Source: Limnothrix sp. FACHB-406
Lineage (GTDB): Bacteria; Cyanobacteriota; Cyanobacteriia; CACIAM-69d
NCBI RefSeq assembly: GCF_014698235.1
Contig: NZ_JACJSP010000003.1
Span: forward strand, 248,001-312,000
Reading direction: 5' to 3'
DNA: 64,000 nt
Shown: positions 6,848 to 14,213 of the stretch, in pieces
How the letters are laid out: the number at the start of each line of letters is the position of its first letter
Position numbering within the stretch: the first letter of the stretch is position 1
The notes under the pieces: generated by a model
What the model saw: only the letters and a program-made list of their open reading frames with translations
What the model was told of the DNA's origin: nothing
The model's database searches: none
Translations under genes and position numbers: made by a program

Positions 6848-8203
6848 CTATATAGTTCTGGGGAGAAGAAGCCGAAAACCAATGTAGTAGTTCTGGCGAT
6901 CGCGCGTGTCGTTGCTCCGAAACGCCGAGCGGCAATGCTTCGGGTAGTCGCCCCACGAACCACCACGCAGCAGTTTGGCTGAATTTCCTGAATTTAGTAC
7001 AGCTTTCAAGTATTGCTCATGATTTCCAGAATAAGAATGATTGTCATTATCTATCCAGGCACGACCGTCTGTAGGTGCGCCGTTATAGCTTCCATGCCAG
7101 TCATCCATGCACCACTCCCAAACGTTCCCGTGCATGTGGTGCAAGCCCCAGGCATTGAGCGCTTTTAGGCTGTTTACGGGGACGGTTGTTTGCCGATCTT
7201 TTCCTTTCTGTCCGTTGCCGTAGGTATAGTTGCCGTTGTAGTTGGCGACTTCTGTGGAAAGGGTTGCGCCAAAGTGAAAGGGTGTTTGTGTTCCGGCGCG
7301 GCAGGCATATTCCCATTCGGCTTCGCTGGGCAGTCGGTAGGCTTTGCCGGTGGCTTGGCTGAGGCGAAGACAAAATTCAATGCACTGCTTCCAACTCACT
7401 CGCTCAACGGGGTGATCAGGATTTTTGAAGTTTGATGGGTCGGGATCAAGTTGAATGCTAATTTGATCGAGGTTTGCCACGGCTCGCCACTGGGCTTGGG
7501 TCACGGTGGTGCGGCTCAGGAAGTATTCGGGTAGCGTGACTTGGTGAATGGGGCTTTCAGCGCTGCCTAGTTCCTGTTCGTTGTCCGGTGATCCCATCAT
7601 GAAGTCTCCGGCGGGGATGCGGACAAATTCGAGGTTCAAGCCGCAGGCGGTTTCGATGAAGCCTTGGTTGCTGCCCGATTCTTCTTTCGCGATGCTGCCG
7701 TATGAGTCTAGGGTGATGACCGTGTAGGTGTAGGTTTGGCTGTACCAGCGGTCTCGTTCTGCTTGCTCTTCTTGCTCTTTGGCGGCTTGGGCTGCCCGAC
7801 GATCGGCTTCTTCCTGTGCCTGCCGCTCGGCTTCTCGACGCTTGGCGGCTGCTTCCTGGTCGTTGAGCCGCTTCAGGAGAGCAAAAAATTCCCGATCTAA
7901 GGCGATCGCGCTGGCTTCATCACCCAAACGCCGTAACAAAACCTGCAATCGTTCAATCAGCTTGCCATCTGCACCAACCAGCACTTGACCGAAGGCGGCG
8001 ATCGCCTCGGACATTTCGGCAGTTTCCGACGGTGGATTTCCCCCGCGCCGTTGGGTGATCTCGCGGATCGATCGCTTCAGGTCTGACCTTGTGCGATCGG
8101 GGTCGAGATGGGCGAACTGTTCGGCGATCGTGAGGATGCCATCGAGCAAATAATCCACCTTGGTGGCGGGTTTGGATGGATCAAGAATGGGTAGCTTATT
8201 CAT
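6848..8203 (-). CDS. FGE-sulfatase-domain protein, candidate DGR target
   Basis: This 451-residue protein has a helical N terminus (1-105), a charged coiled coil (about 110-155, with AAAKRREAERQAQEEADRRA), and a formylglycine-generating-enzyme-like, C-type-lectin-fold domain (about 185-450). Family markers are FMMGSPDNE, YRLPSEAEWEYACRAG, MHGNVWEWCMDDW and LLRGGSW. True FGE enzymes need two cysteines after RGGSF; here the first position is Asp (SWGDYPKHC) and only the second Cys remains, so catalysis is unlikely. The last 40 residues (RGGSW...NYYIGFRL) have the pattern of variable regions of diversity-generating retroelements, whose cyanobacterial targets often carry this fold. It follows the DUF2442 gene by 15 bases, forming an operon with it and DUF4160. 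No reverse transcriptase lies in the window. A ligand-binding role is inferred. Confidence 0.85.
   Translation of the reverse strand: MNKLPILDPSKPATKVDYLLDGILTIAEQFAHLDPDRTRSDLKRSIREITQRRGGNPPSETAEMSEAIAAFGQVLVGADGKLIERLQVLLRRLGDEASAIALDREFFALLKRLNDQEAAAKRREAERQAQEEADRRAAQAAKEQEEQAERDRWYSQTYTYTVITLDSYGSIAKEESGSNQGFIETACGLNLEFVRIPAGDFMMGSPDNEQELGSAESPIHQVTLPEYFLSRTTVTQAQWRAVANLDQISIQLDPDPSNFKNPDHPVERVSWKQCIEFCLRLSQATGKAYRLPSEAEWEYACRAGTQTPFHFGATLSTEVANYNGNYTYGNGQKGKDRQTTVPVNSLKALNAWGLHHMHGNVWEWCMDDWHGSYNGAPTDGRAWIDNDNHSYSGNHEQYLKAVLNSGNSAKLLRGGSWGDYPKHCRSAFRSNDTRDRQNYYIGFRLLLPRTI
6862..6972 (-). other. Candidate DGR variable region (VR)
   Basis: This covers the codons for LLRGGSW through IGFR of the FGE-like protein. 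Between constant blocks, variable-looking positions carry codons one or two changes from AAY (GGC, GAC, TAC; CAT; TTT; AGC, AAC, GAC; TAC, TAC), as expected if adenines of a template repeat are mutagenised. The constant frame RGGSW-x3-P-x2-CRSA-x-R...IGFR matches DGR target proteins. No template repeat was found within this window, so the assignment is provisional. Confidence 0.45.
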
Positions 8204-8218
8204 GGTTTTTTGTGGGTA

Positions 8219-8515
8219 TTATCGTTGATCGAGCCAGGCTTGAAGCGATCGTTGACTTTCGCCAGAAGGTTGTCCCAACAAGAGGTTTTTGACGCTGATA
8301 TCTTCGTCGAGATCTGGCCAATAAATGCCGGTTTGGTTCGGAGCAATTTCCCAGCGATCGCGCTCGGCGGGTGAACCGTGGAAGAGGCGGGGATACCAGG
8401 CGATCGGCACAGAAATAATTCGACCATCGGTCAGGGTAACGGTCAGTAATTCATCGGTGAGCGTCAAGCCAAGAATTGGCGGGACTTGGATTATTTCAGT
8501 CGCGAAAGAACTCAT
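8219..8515 (-). CDS. DUF2442 protein
   Basis: This 98-residue protein has the DUF2442 layout: a beta strand pair (LTDELLTVTLTDGRIISVP), then the signature IAWYPRL, then ERDRWEIAPNQTGIYWPDLD and ISVKNLL. DUF2442 genes are typically found next to DUF4160 genes in bacterial genomes, and the pair is suspected to be a toxin-antitoxin-like module. Here DUF4160 is immediately upstream and the two reading frames overlap by 20 bases, indicating translational coupling. The C-terminal tail SGESQRSLQAWLDQR extends slightly beyond the core. Molecular function is not established. Confidence 0.88.
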   Translation of the reverse strand: MSSFATEIIQVPPILGLTLTDELLTVTLTDGRIISVPIAWYPRLFHGSPAERDRWEIAPNQTGIYWPDLDEDISVKNLLLGQPSGESQRSLQAWLDQR

Positions 8516-8732
8516 CCCATTTCTCCATCAAGTCAGGTTGATTGGTTTCGATTAAACGCTGAATACGGTTCAACTCTTTGGCACTGAAGCCTTGGTTGGA
8601 CTGCAATCGGACAGGAACAAGCCAAAATTTTGCCTCATTGTTGCTGGTGCGAACGTGAATATGGGGCGGTTCGTCGTGATCGCCTGCGTAGCAGAAAAAA
8701 CGATAGCCATCAATCCGCAAGAGCGTTGGCAT
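8496..8732 (-). CDS. DUF4160 protein
   Basis: Starting at the ATG at 8732, this 78-residue protein begins MPTLLRIDGYRFFCYAGDHD and continues EPPHIHV, the hallmark of DUF4160 (short proteins with a conserved H-x-H after an acidic/proline segment). An in-frame start at 8768 would run into the palindromic repeat and is less likely. It overlaps the DUF2442 gene by 20 bases. Together they head the operon that ends with the FGE-like gene. A toxin-antitoxin role for the DUF4160/DUF2442 pair is suspected from genomic context in the literature and is not shown by sequence. Confidence 0.85.
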   Translation of the reverse strand: MPTLLRIDGYRFFCYAGDHDEPPHIHVRTSNNEAKFWLVPVRLQSNQGFSAKELNRIQRLIETNQPDLMEKWDEFFRD

Positions 8733-8757
8733 AGTCTTTAGTATGTTGCTGGTCGTT

Positions 8758-8877
8758 ATCGTTCCCACGCTCGGCGTGGGAATGCCGTATGGACGCTCCG
8801 CGTCCCGGTGACAGGAGTAAGAGGGTTACGGGATGCAGAGCGTCGGGGCTGTGTTACCACGCAGAGCGTGGGAACGA
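8758..8877. repeat. BIME-like composite palindromic repeat, copy B
   Basis: It is bounded by ATCGTTCCCACGCTCGGCG on the left and ACGCAGAGCGTGGGAACGAT on the right, with internal GGACGCTCCGCGTCCCGGTG and ATGCAGAGCGTCGGGGC. It closely matches 10311-10448 and 6666-6784. It separates the DUF4160 start from the 3' end of the next minus-strand gene. A partial extra GCGTGGGAAC follows at 8885-8894. Confidence 0.88.
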
Positions 8878-8906
8878 TGGGACGGCGTGGGAACAATGGG
8901 AGGTGT

Positions 8907-10283
8907 TTACAGGGTGTCGAATTGGGCGAGGTTTTCCCAGAAGAGCGATTGCAGTTGTTGAACTAATGACTTTTTGAGCTCGTCATCCTTCACTGAGTCC
9001 AAAATCTCTGGCAGGAGTTGAGGAAGCTGGGGCGGGCGATCATAAAACGAGAGGTAATACAGATCTACTTGCATCATCAGGATGAGATTGCCGATCGTGG
9101 CGAGGAAATCGGCTAATTCTTCAATGTATTTTTCATCATTGACGATGTAGCCATAATCGTGAGTTTCATCAAACATATTCAGCTCACGATCTTCTTCCTC
9201 CCGTTCCAGTGTTTTCAAATTGGCTTCATCAACTGGCCGGCGTTGGGCAATTTCCTCTAAGCTACGGCCGCGATCGATCAACTTCAAACGATCATCCCGC
9301 CATTGCGCCGCATAGCGCTTCGCCGTGGGGTACAGCACATCCTTCCAAGAAATGGAAAACACCTGTTCGTAACTGCTGCCCTCACTGCGGTTGCAGCGAC
9401 CAATGTACAAATCAATATTGTTGCCGTTGAGCTTGCACTCCAGAACGATGACGGGCGCAAAGGGCAGGGCGGTGTGGAGATTGTCGATCGCCGATTTGCC
9501 GCTGAATTGCTTGCTACGCCAACCGTTACCCTGGTAGTTCACCGGATGGGACGAACCCGCACCACACCGATCGCCAAACACCCGGCTGATCGTGTCGGCA
9601 ATCCGATTACTGATGTTGACAAAACCGCGATCGACATTGGCGCGAGGCGACGGTTCGTGTTCCAACGCCAACGGCGAGATCGCCACCAACGGGGGAACCA
9701 CATTTTGGGTTGCATAGTACCGATCATAGGTGTCCCGCAAACTACGCACCGTCACCGTCAGCGGATACACCGCACTCACCTCGCGATCGTCCGCCAGTTC
9801 ACGCTGTCGTATGAAGTGCAGTTCCGCTAACATCAGTTCCTTGGCTTTTTGGAATTCCGCCAGGGCGATGTCGAACTTCATCCGCTTTTCTTGGATGACC
9901 AGATCATGACTCAGGCGCTGAGCAAGGCGGTCATCTTCCCGATCCTGGCGTTCCCGTTCAATCCGGGCGTTAAATTCTATCTGGCGACGCTGTTGCGCTG
10001 CTTGGAAGGCCCGATCAAGATCAGCCCGCGCATCCGCCGCCGCGATCGCCAGACTCTGGAGTCGTTCCTGATGAGCGTGATTTTGCTCTTGCAATCTCAC
10101 GTTCGTCATCAACGTTGCCATGGCGTTTTCGCGCTGCATGTCCGCCGCTTCACGCATTCCCGCTCGCTGTTGATAGCTCGGCGGTGTGAGCCAACTGCTC
10201 GCCCAGCGTCGTGCCTTGTCAAACCAGTTGGTTGATTTTTGCATCTCGCTGCGGGACGAGTCGATCGAAACAAGACTTCCCAT
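8907..10283 (-). CDS. Coiled-coil protein of unknown function
   Basis: The family was not recognised. The 458 residues divide into an N-terminal 45 with two Trp-containing amphipathic stretches (NWFDKARRWASSWL), a long predicted coiled coil at about 46-165 rich in Gln/Arg/Ala/Glu (including RRQIEFNARIERERQDRED), and a mixed alpha/beta region at about 170-340 with a hydrophobic strand APVIVLECKLNGNNIDLYIG. A helical acidic C terminus (about 345-458) follows. No signal peptide or transmembrane segment is seen. The gene lies in a minus-strand array in which every spacer carries one BIME-like repeat. A structural or scaffold role in an accessory system is possible but is inference. Confidence 0.7.
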   Translation of the reverse strand: MGSLVSIDSSRSEMQKSTNWFDKARRWASSWLTPPSYQQRAGMREAADMQRENAMATLMTNVRLQEQNHAHQERLQSLAIAAADARADLDRAFQAAQQRRQIEFNARIERERQDREDDRLAQRLSHDLVIQEKRMKFDIALAEFQKAKELMLAELHFIRQRELADDREVSAVYPLTVTVRSLRDTYDRYYATQNVVPPLVAISPLALEHEPSPRANVDRGFVNISNRIADTISRVFGDRCGAGSSHPVNYQGNGWRSKQFSGKSAIDNLHTALPFAPVIVLECKLNGNNIDLYIGRCNRSEGSSYEQVFSISWKDVLYPTAKRYAAQWRDDRLKLIDRGRSLEEIAQRRPVDEANLKTLEREEEDRELNMFDETHDYGYIVNDEKYIEELADFLATIGNLILMMQVDLYYLSFYDRPPQLPQLLPEILDSVKDDELKKSLVQQLQSLFWENLAQFDTL

Positions 10284-10310
10284 TGGTTTTCGGTTAATTG
10301 AAGGTTGTTG

Positions 10311-10448
10311 ATCGTTCCCACGCTCTGCGTGGGAATGCCGTCTGGACGCTCCGCGTCCCGGTGACAGTGTTTGCAGGGCTAATCAACGGTTACGGGATAC
10401 GCGACGCAGAGCGTCGGGGATGCGTTACCACGCAGAGCGTGGGAACGA
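10311..10448. repeat. BIME-like composite palindromic repeat, copy C
   Basis: About 138 bp from ATCGTTCCCACGCTCTGCGT to the matching inverted end GCAGAGCGTGGGAACGAT, with the same internal palindromes as copies A and B. Its centre holds about 20 more bases than copy B. It lies in the spacer between two minus-strand genes of unknown function, 28 bases upstream of one and 8 bases downstream of the other. Confidence 0.88.
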
Positions 10449-10455
10449 TGAGAAA

Positions 10456-11241
10456 TTAAGCACGGGACAGGTTGAAAATTAATGTCGCGGCTGCCCAGCG
10501 AGCCGAAAGTCCACTCGCAAACAAAGTCGCATCATTGCCGGTTCCCGCATAGGCACAGCCTCCGGGTGTGACATAACCCAAAACATGACCGTTGGCATTC
10601 ACCACCTCTAGATTGCTTTTAAGTGTACCCAGAAGATTTCCCGAACAGTCGTAATACTTATGTCCACTCACCGTGCCAACTTTGCCTCCCCCATAACGAT
10701 GCCAGTAAACATCGCCATCGTCGTAGATCTTGACACTATTATCGTCGCCGGGATGAATTGGGCTAGAACAGGCGGAAGAGTGGGTTTCTAGGCTGTGGGA
10801 AGAAGTGGAATTTGCGAGGAATTCGAGCGATGAAGTAAGGTGTGAATCATGGGTTGATTCGAGCGTGTGGCTGTCATGACCGTGAATCGACGAATCACGG
10901 AAAGGAGAAACGCCACCATGATCGAAGCTTGGATAATCGAGGCTTGGATTCCACGTTGCCGATTCTTGTCCCCAGGCGCGATCATCGTTCAGATTCAGAA
11001 CGTCTGTATGACCCAAGCCATGATTAGCTGTAGTCGGCGGATGCTCTCCGAACCCCAAGGAGGACTCATGAGCTAGTAGATCTGAGGTTAAAAGAGTTGG
11101 GTGTGGATCAGTGATCGGGGAATTGAGATCCAACCCGCTTTGAGTTTGATCATGCTGATGAGTTGGCTCTATAGCAGCATAATCGGCATGACCGTGGGAG
11201 TGGGCGATATGAGCCAAAGCATCATCAAAGGGTGGCTGCAT
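10456..11241 (-). CDS. His/Asp/Ser-rich protein with a short beta-repeat tail
   Basis: The family was not recognised. The start is taken at the ATG at 11241 (MQPPFDDALAHIAHSHGHAD); a GTG at 11253 is the alternative. Residues 1-165 are low-complexity and rich in His, Asp, Ser and Thr (HGHD, THQHDQTQ, SSHSLETHSS), without hydrophobic segments, so probably disordered and possibly metal-binding. The last 90 residues are ordered and contain short strand-turn repeats with Gly/Asn (IYDDGDVYW, GTVSGHKYYDCSGNLLG, VVNANGHVLGYV), ending in a hydrophobic helix (ARWAAATLIFNLS). The 3' end is 8 bases from BIME-like copy C. The ordered tail recalls small beta-flower-like domains; this is a guess. Confidence 0.6.
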   Translation of the reverse strand: MQPPFDDALAHIAHSHGHADYAAIEPTHQHDQTQSGLDLNSPITDPHPTLLTSDLLAHESSLGFGEHPPTTANHGLGHTDVLNLNDDRAWGQESATWNPSLDYPSFDHGGVSPFRDSSIHGHDSHTLESTHDSHLTSSLEFLANSTSSHSLETHSSACSSPIHPGDDNSVKIYDDGDVYWHRYGGGKVGTVSGHKYYDCSGNLLGTLKSNLEVVNANGHVLGYVTPGGCAYAGTGNDATLFASGLSARWAAATLIFNLSRA

Positions 11242-11343
11242 AGCAACGATCACTCAAGCTTTTCTCTCAAGGTAGCTCAAGCTTCCGCGAATATCACACA
11301 GTCGATGATACAAACCAAACCTGATCGATTAACAGCAAGCATC

Positions 11344-11667
11344 ATGATCCAGATTATTGCTGCCCAAGATGTCACCCTTCGGAACCTGAAACAAGACTTT
11401 GGGTTGCAACTGACCGATGATGCCGACTTTTTTCCCGAGTGGCGATCGCCCCAAGCGAGCCTCAGCGCCCTCGAACAACAACTGCTCGATCGCGTCAAAC
11501 AGAACTTTCAAACCCTGCTCGAAGACCCACCCCTGCTCGAAGACGGCGTGAAAATGGTTGTGCTTGCGCCCCTGCGAGGTTTGGGGTCGGGCTATTGCGG
11601 GCGCTGGACGATCACTTCGCGGATCCGTTGCTTACGATCGGGGTCGATCGCCACCAATCGCACATAA
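11344..11667 (+). pseudogene. Truncated copy of a cyanobacterial conserved gene
   Basis: From the ATG at 11344 the frame encodes MIQIIAAQDVTLRNLKQDFG, then LQLTDDADFFPEW, LLDRVKQNFQTLLED and PPLLEDGVKMVVLAPL, the N-terminal 80 residues of a family common in cyanobacteria and often annotated as restriction-endonuclease-related hypothetical proteins. After VVLAPL (about 11575) similarity stops, and the frame continues only as antisense of the Rubisco activase 3' end to a stop at 11667. The body (normally about 200 residues) is missing. A second fragment of the same family lies at 5907-6030. Confidence 0.7.
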
Positions 11668-13016
11668 CAATCCAGGTTTTCCGCCAGGCAGGTTTCCAAC
11701 TTCCCGATCGCCTCGGTTTCCTGGTGCGGTTCCGCCGTTCCGTAGCATTGCCAGGAATTCGCGTTGTAGTGGCGCTTGTCGGCCACCTCGATTCCCAGCC
11801 GGTAGCCGTTGTTGACGATCGGCACAAGCTGCGATCGAATCGTCGGGCCCAAGGGCTGCACCAACTTCGGCCGCTGGCTGCTGCGATATTCCAACTTCGC
11901 TTCCAAATCGGGATTGCCACTCAAGGGCGGCAACTCCGGTTCTAGCTTGGGCCGGGGCACGCCGCTGGGTTTGGCTTCCGGGGCGATCGGTTGGGTTTGG
12001 GTGTGGGTGGCCACGGCCGGCTCGGCGGCGATCGGCTCCGGTTGGGCAGTGGCGCTGTAGGGGCGCGATCGACCCTGTAGCCCGTTGGTTTCGCCTTGGC
12101 CGTTTTGGCTCACCGTTTCGCTGGCGGCATTGGCCTCGCCGTGGGGATTGTAGGCCGCCACCAAGTGCAGCTCCCGAATTCGATCTTGCTCCTTCACCAG
12201 GGCCGCCCCGATCGTCTTCAGTTGCTCCAGGGTCGGTTGCGGTTCTGCAAACTGGGGCAGCGCTTCCTTGGATTTCAGCAGCCGATTCGACACCTGCGCC
12301 AAGCCCGTGTCTTGGATGAACTGCCGCACCAGGTCGTCATAGACCCGCGATTTCATGGCCCCAAAGAAGTCCACGGATTGGTTGGGGAAGGTTTCCACCA
12401 GTTCGGCCACGGCGCGATCGGCCAAACCCAGACCCTCAAACATGCCGCGCACCACCTCCAGCCGTTCCGCCGCCGTCGGTTCCCAATAGAACTTGTCCAT
12501 CCGCCCGTCGCGGATCAGGGGCGCGTAGAGCGTGCCAAAGTCATTGCCCGTGACGATGATCGGAATCCGGCGCACCGGCTCGCTGTCGTAGCTGCCGGGC
12601 AACTGCACGTTGGTGGGGTTGTCGGCAATGTTCATCAGGGTGGCGTTCACCAATTGGGTGTTCACCGTGTATTGGGTCAGGCGATCGAACCGGCCCGCCC
12701 CCGCATCAATATCGTTGATCAGCAGCACGCACATCCGCCCGCGCACCTTCACCATGTCCGAGGCTTCCCGGTAGCGCAACCGCAGCAACCGCGCCGGGTC
12801 GCCCGCGTCGGGGCTTTCCAATTCGCCGCCGGAAATATGCACCGCGTCGATGCCCATTTGCTCAAAGACTAGGTTGCACTGGAAGGTTTTGCCCTCGCCT
12901 TTTTTGCCATGAATGCCCAAAATCAGCGGCACGGGCACACGGGGCAAGTTCAAGAAGTTCTTGACCACATGGACGGCGACTTTCTCGGTGAAGCGGGGCG
13001 AAACGAAGTAGGACAT
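11592..13016 (-). CDS. rca: Rubisco activase with C-terminal SSU-like domain
   Basis: This 474-residue AAA+ protein starts at the ATG at 13016 (MSYFVSPRFTEKVAVHVVKN). Walker A is GIHGKKGEGKT and Walker B LLINDID. The AAA core runs to about residue 290 (IPIIVTGNDFGTLYAPLIRD, arginine-rich RDGRMDKFYWEPT). A Pro/Ala/Glu-rich linker of about 100 residues leads to a C-terminal domain (about 385-470: VPIVNNGYRLGIEVADKRHY, CYVRLVAIDPDRKQRIREVI). This resembles the small-subunit-like (SSUL) repeats of CcmM. In beta-cyanobacteria such activases remove inhibitory sugar phosphates from Rubisco, and the SSUL tail recruits them into carboxysomes. rbcL/rbcS are not adjacent. The 3' end overlaps the tail of a decayed plus-strand gene. 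Confidence 0.95.
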   Translation of the reverse strand: MSYFVSPRFTEKVAVHVVKNFLNLPRVPVPLILGIHGKKGEGKTFQCNLVFEQMGIDAVHISGGELESPDAGDPARLLRLRYREASDMVKVRGRMCVLLINDIDAGAGRFDRLTQYTVNTQLVNATLMNIADNPTNVQLPGSYDSEPVRRIPIIVTGNDFGTLYAPLIRDGRMDKFYWEPTAAERLEVVRGMFEGLGLADRAVAELVETFPNQSVDFFGAMKSRVYDDLVRQFIQDTGLAQVSNRLLKSKEALPQFAEPQPTLEQLKTIGAALVKEQDRIRELHLVAAYNPHGEANAASETVSQNGQGETNGLQGRSRPYSATAQPEPIAAEPAVATHTQTQPIAPEAKPSGVPRPKLEPELPPLSGNPDLEAKLEYRSSQRPKLVQPLGPTIRSQLVPIVNNGYRLGIEVADKRHYNANSWQCYGTAEPHQETEAIGKLETCLAENLDCYVRLVAIDPDRKQRIREVIVQRPQ

Positions 13017-13270
13017 GGTGCGCAACGGAGACAACGGGAACGGCGCAACCCAAGCGCCAGGGCAATTATCGCCTATCCCGTACCCCTCCCCGATCGAACC
13101 CTGATTAGCAATTGTTTTGGGTGCGATCGGGATTGCGATCGGGATGCTGTTGCCGGAACTAACCCACAGATCCCTTGCATCAATCTCCTTGGGAACTCCT
13201 TACGAACTCCTTACGAACAAAGAATCCTGACCGGTCAAGAATAGGAACTAGGAACAAAGAAGTAGACAGT

Positions 13271-14155
13271 ATGGCCGAAATTGCATTTTTGGGATTGGGC
13301 GTGATGGGCAGCGCCATGGCTGCCAACTTGGCCCGGAGTGGAGCAACGGTGCGGGGCTGGAATCGCACGCCCGATCGCCCGACGGTGGCCCAAGCGGCGG
13401 CGGCGGGCGTGACGATCGCTCCCGACTTGGCCGCAGCGGTGGCCGAGGCGGATTTGGTCTTTTCCTGTTTGGGCGATGTGCCCGATGTGCAGCAGGTGTT
13501 GTTGGGAGCGAGCGGCGCGGCAACGGCGGCGCGAACCGGGGCGCTGTTTGTGGATTTCACCACGATCGGGAGTGTGGCCGCAATCGAGCTGGGAACAGCC
13601 TTGCGATCGCTGGGGTTTGGGTTTTTGGATGCGCCGGTTTCCGGGGGAGACGTGGGGGCCCAGCGGGGAACCTTGACGATCATGGTGGGGGGTGAGCTGG
13701 CGGATTTTGAGCGATCGCGCCCTTGGTTGGCTCCCATGGGCCAAACCATTCGCCACTGCGGCCCGATCGGCAGCGGCCAAGCGGTGAAGCTCTGCAACCA
13801 GGTGTTGGCCGCTGGTCACATGCTGGCCCTGTGCGAGGCCCTGCAATTGGCCGCTGCCCAGGATTTGGATCCGCAGTTGGTGATTGAGGTTTGCAGCACC
13901 GGAGCGGCCGGATCTTGGGCCTTGGCGAATTTGGGGCCGAAAATTTTGGCGGAGGATTTGGCCCCGGGCTTTGCGATCGCCCACATGCAAAAGGATTTGC
14001 GTTTGGTGGCGGAAGCTGCCGGTCACTGTGCTTTGCCGGTGACAGAACTGGCAAATCAGATTTTTCAGCAGGTTAGCGCCCTTGACGACGGCCAAGGCGC
14101 ACAACAAGGCACACAAGCAGCGATTCGCGCCTATAAGACAACGATCCCGAAATAA
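13271..14155 (+). CDS. NAD(P)-dependent beta-hydroxyacid dehydrogenase
   Basis: This 294-residue protein starts at the ATG at 13271 (MAEIAFLGLGVMGSAMAANL), giving the Rossmann motif GLGVMG. The substrate-binding block is FLDAPVSGGDVGAQRGTLTI, and the catalytic lysine lies in GSGQAVKLCNQVL. This places it in the 3-hydroxyisobutyrate/6-phosphogluconate dehydrogenase-like superfamily, close to glyoxylate/succinic-semialdehyde reductases (GLYR) and tartronate semialdehyde reductases. The exact substrate cannot be read from sequence; glyoxylate or succinic semialdehyde is plausible in a cyanobacterium. It is divergent from rca, with 254 bases between them, in which ACTCCTTACGA is repeated in tandem (13195-13216). 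Confidence 0.9.
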   Translation: MAEIAFLGLGVMGSAMAANLARSGATVRGWNRTPDRPTVAQAAAAGVTIAPDLAAAVAEADLVFSCLGDVPDVQQVLLGASGAATAARTGALFVDFTTIGSVAAIELGTALRSLGFGFLDAPVSGGDVGAQRGTLTIMVGGELADFERSRPWLAPMGQTIRHCGPIGSGQAVKLCNQVLAAGHMLALCEALQLAAAQDLDPQLVIEVCSTGAAGSWALANLGPKILAEDLAPGFAIAHMQKDLRLVAEAAGHCALPVTELANQIFQQVSALDDGQGAQQGTQAAIRAYKTTIPK

Positions 14156-14213
14156 TTCTGTGCAATTTGAAACCGTAAGCTAAAGTAGACACTCGGTAGG
14201 TTGTTCTATTTTC

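Noticed and set aside
11101-11343. N-terminal extension of the truncated gene at 11344
   Set aside because: This part is antisense to the His/Asp/Ser-rich gene start, and similarity to the family begins exactly at the ATG at 11344.
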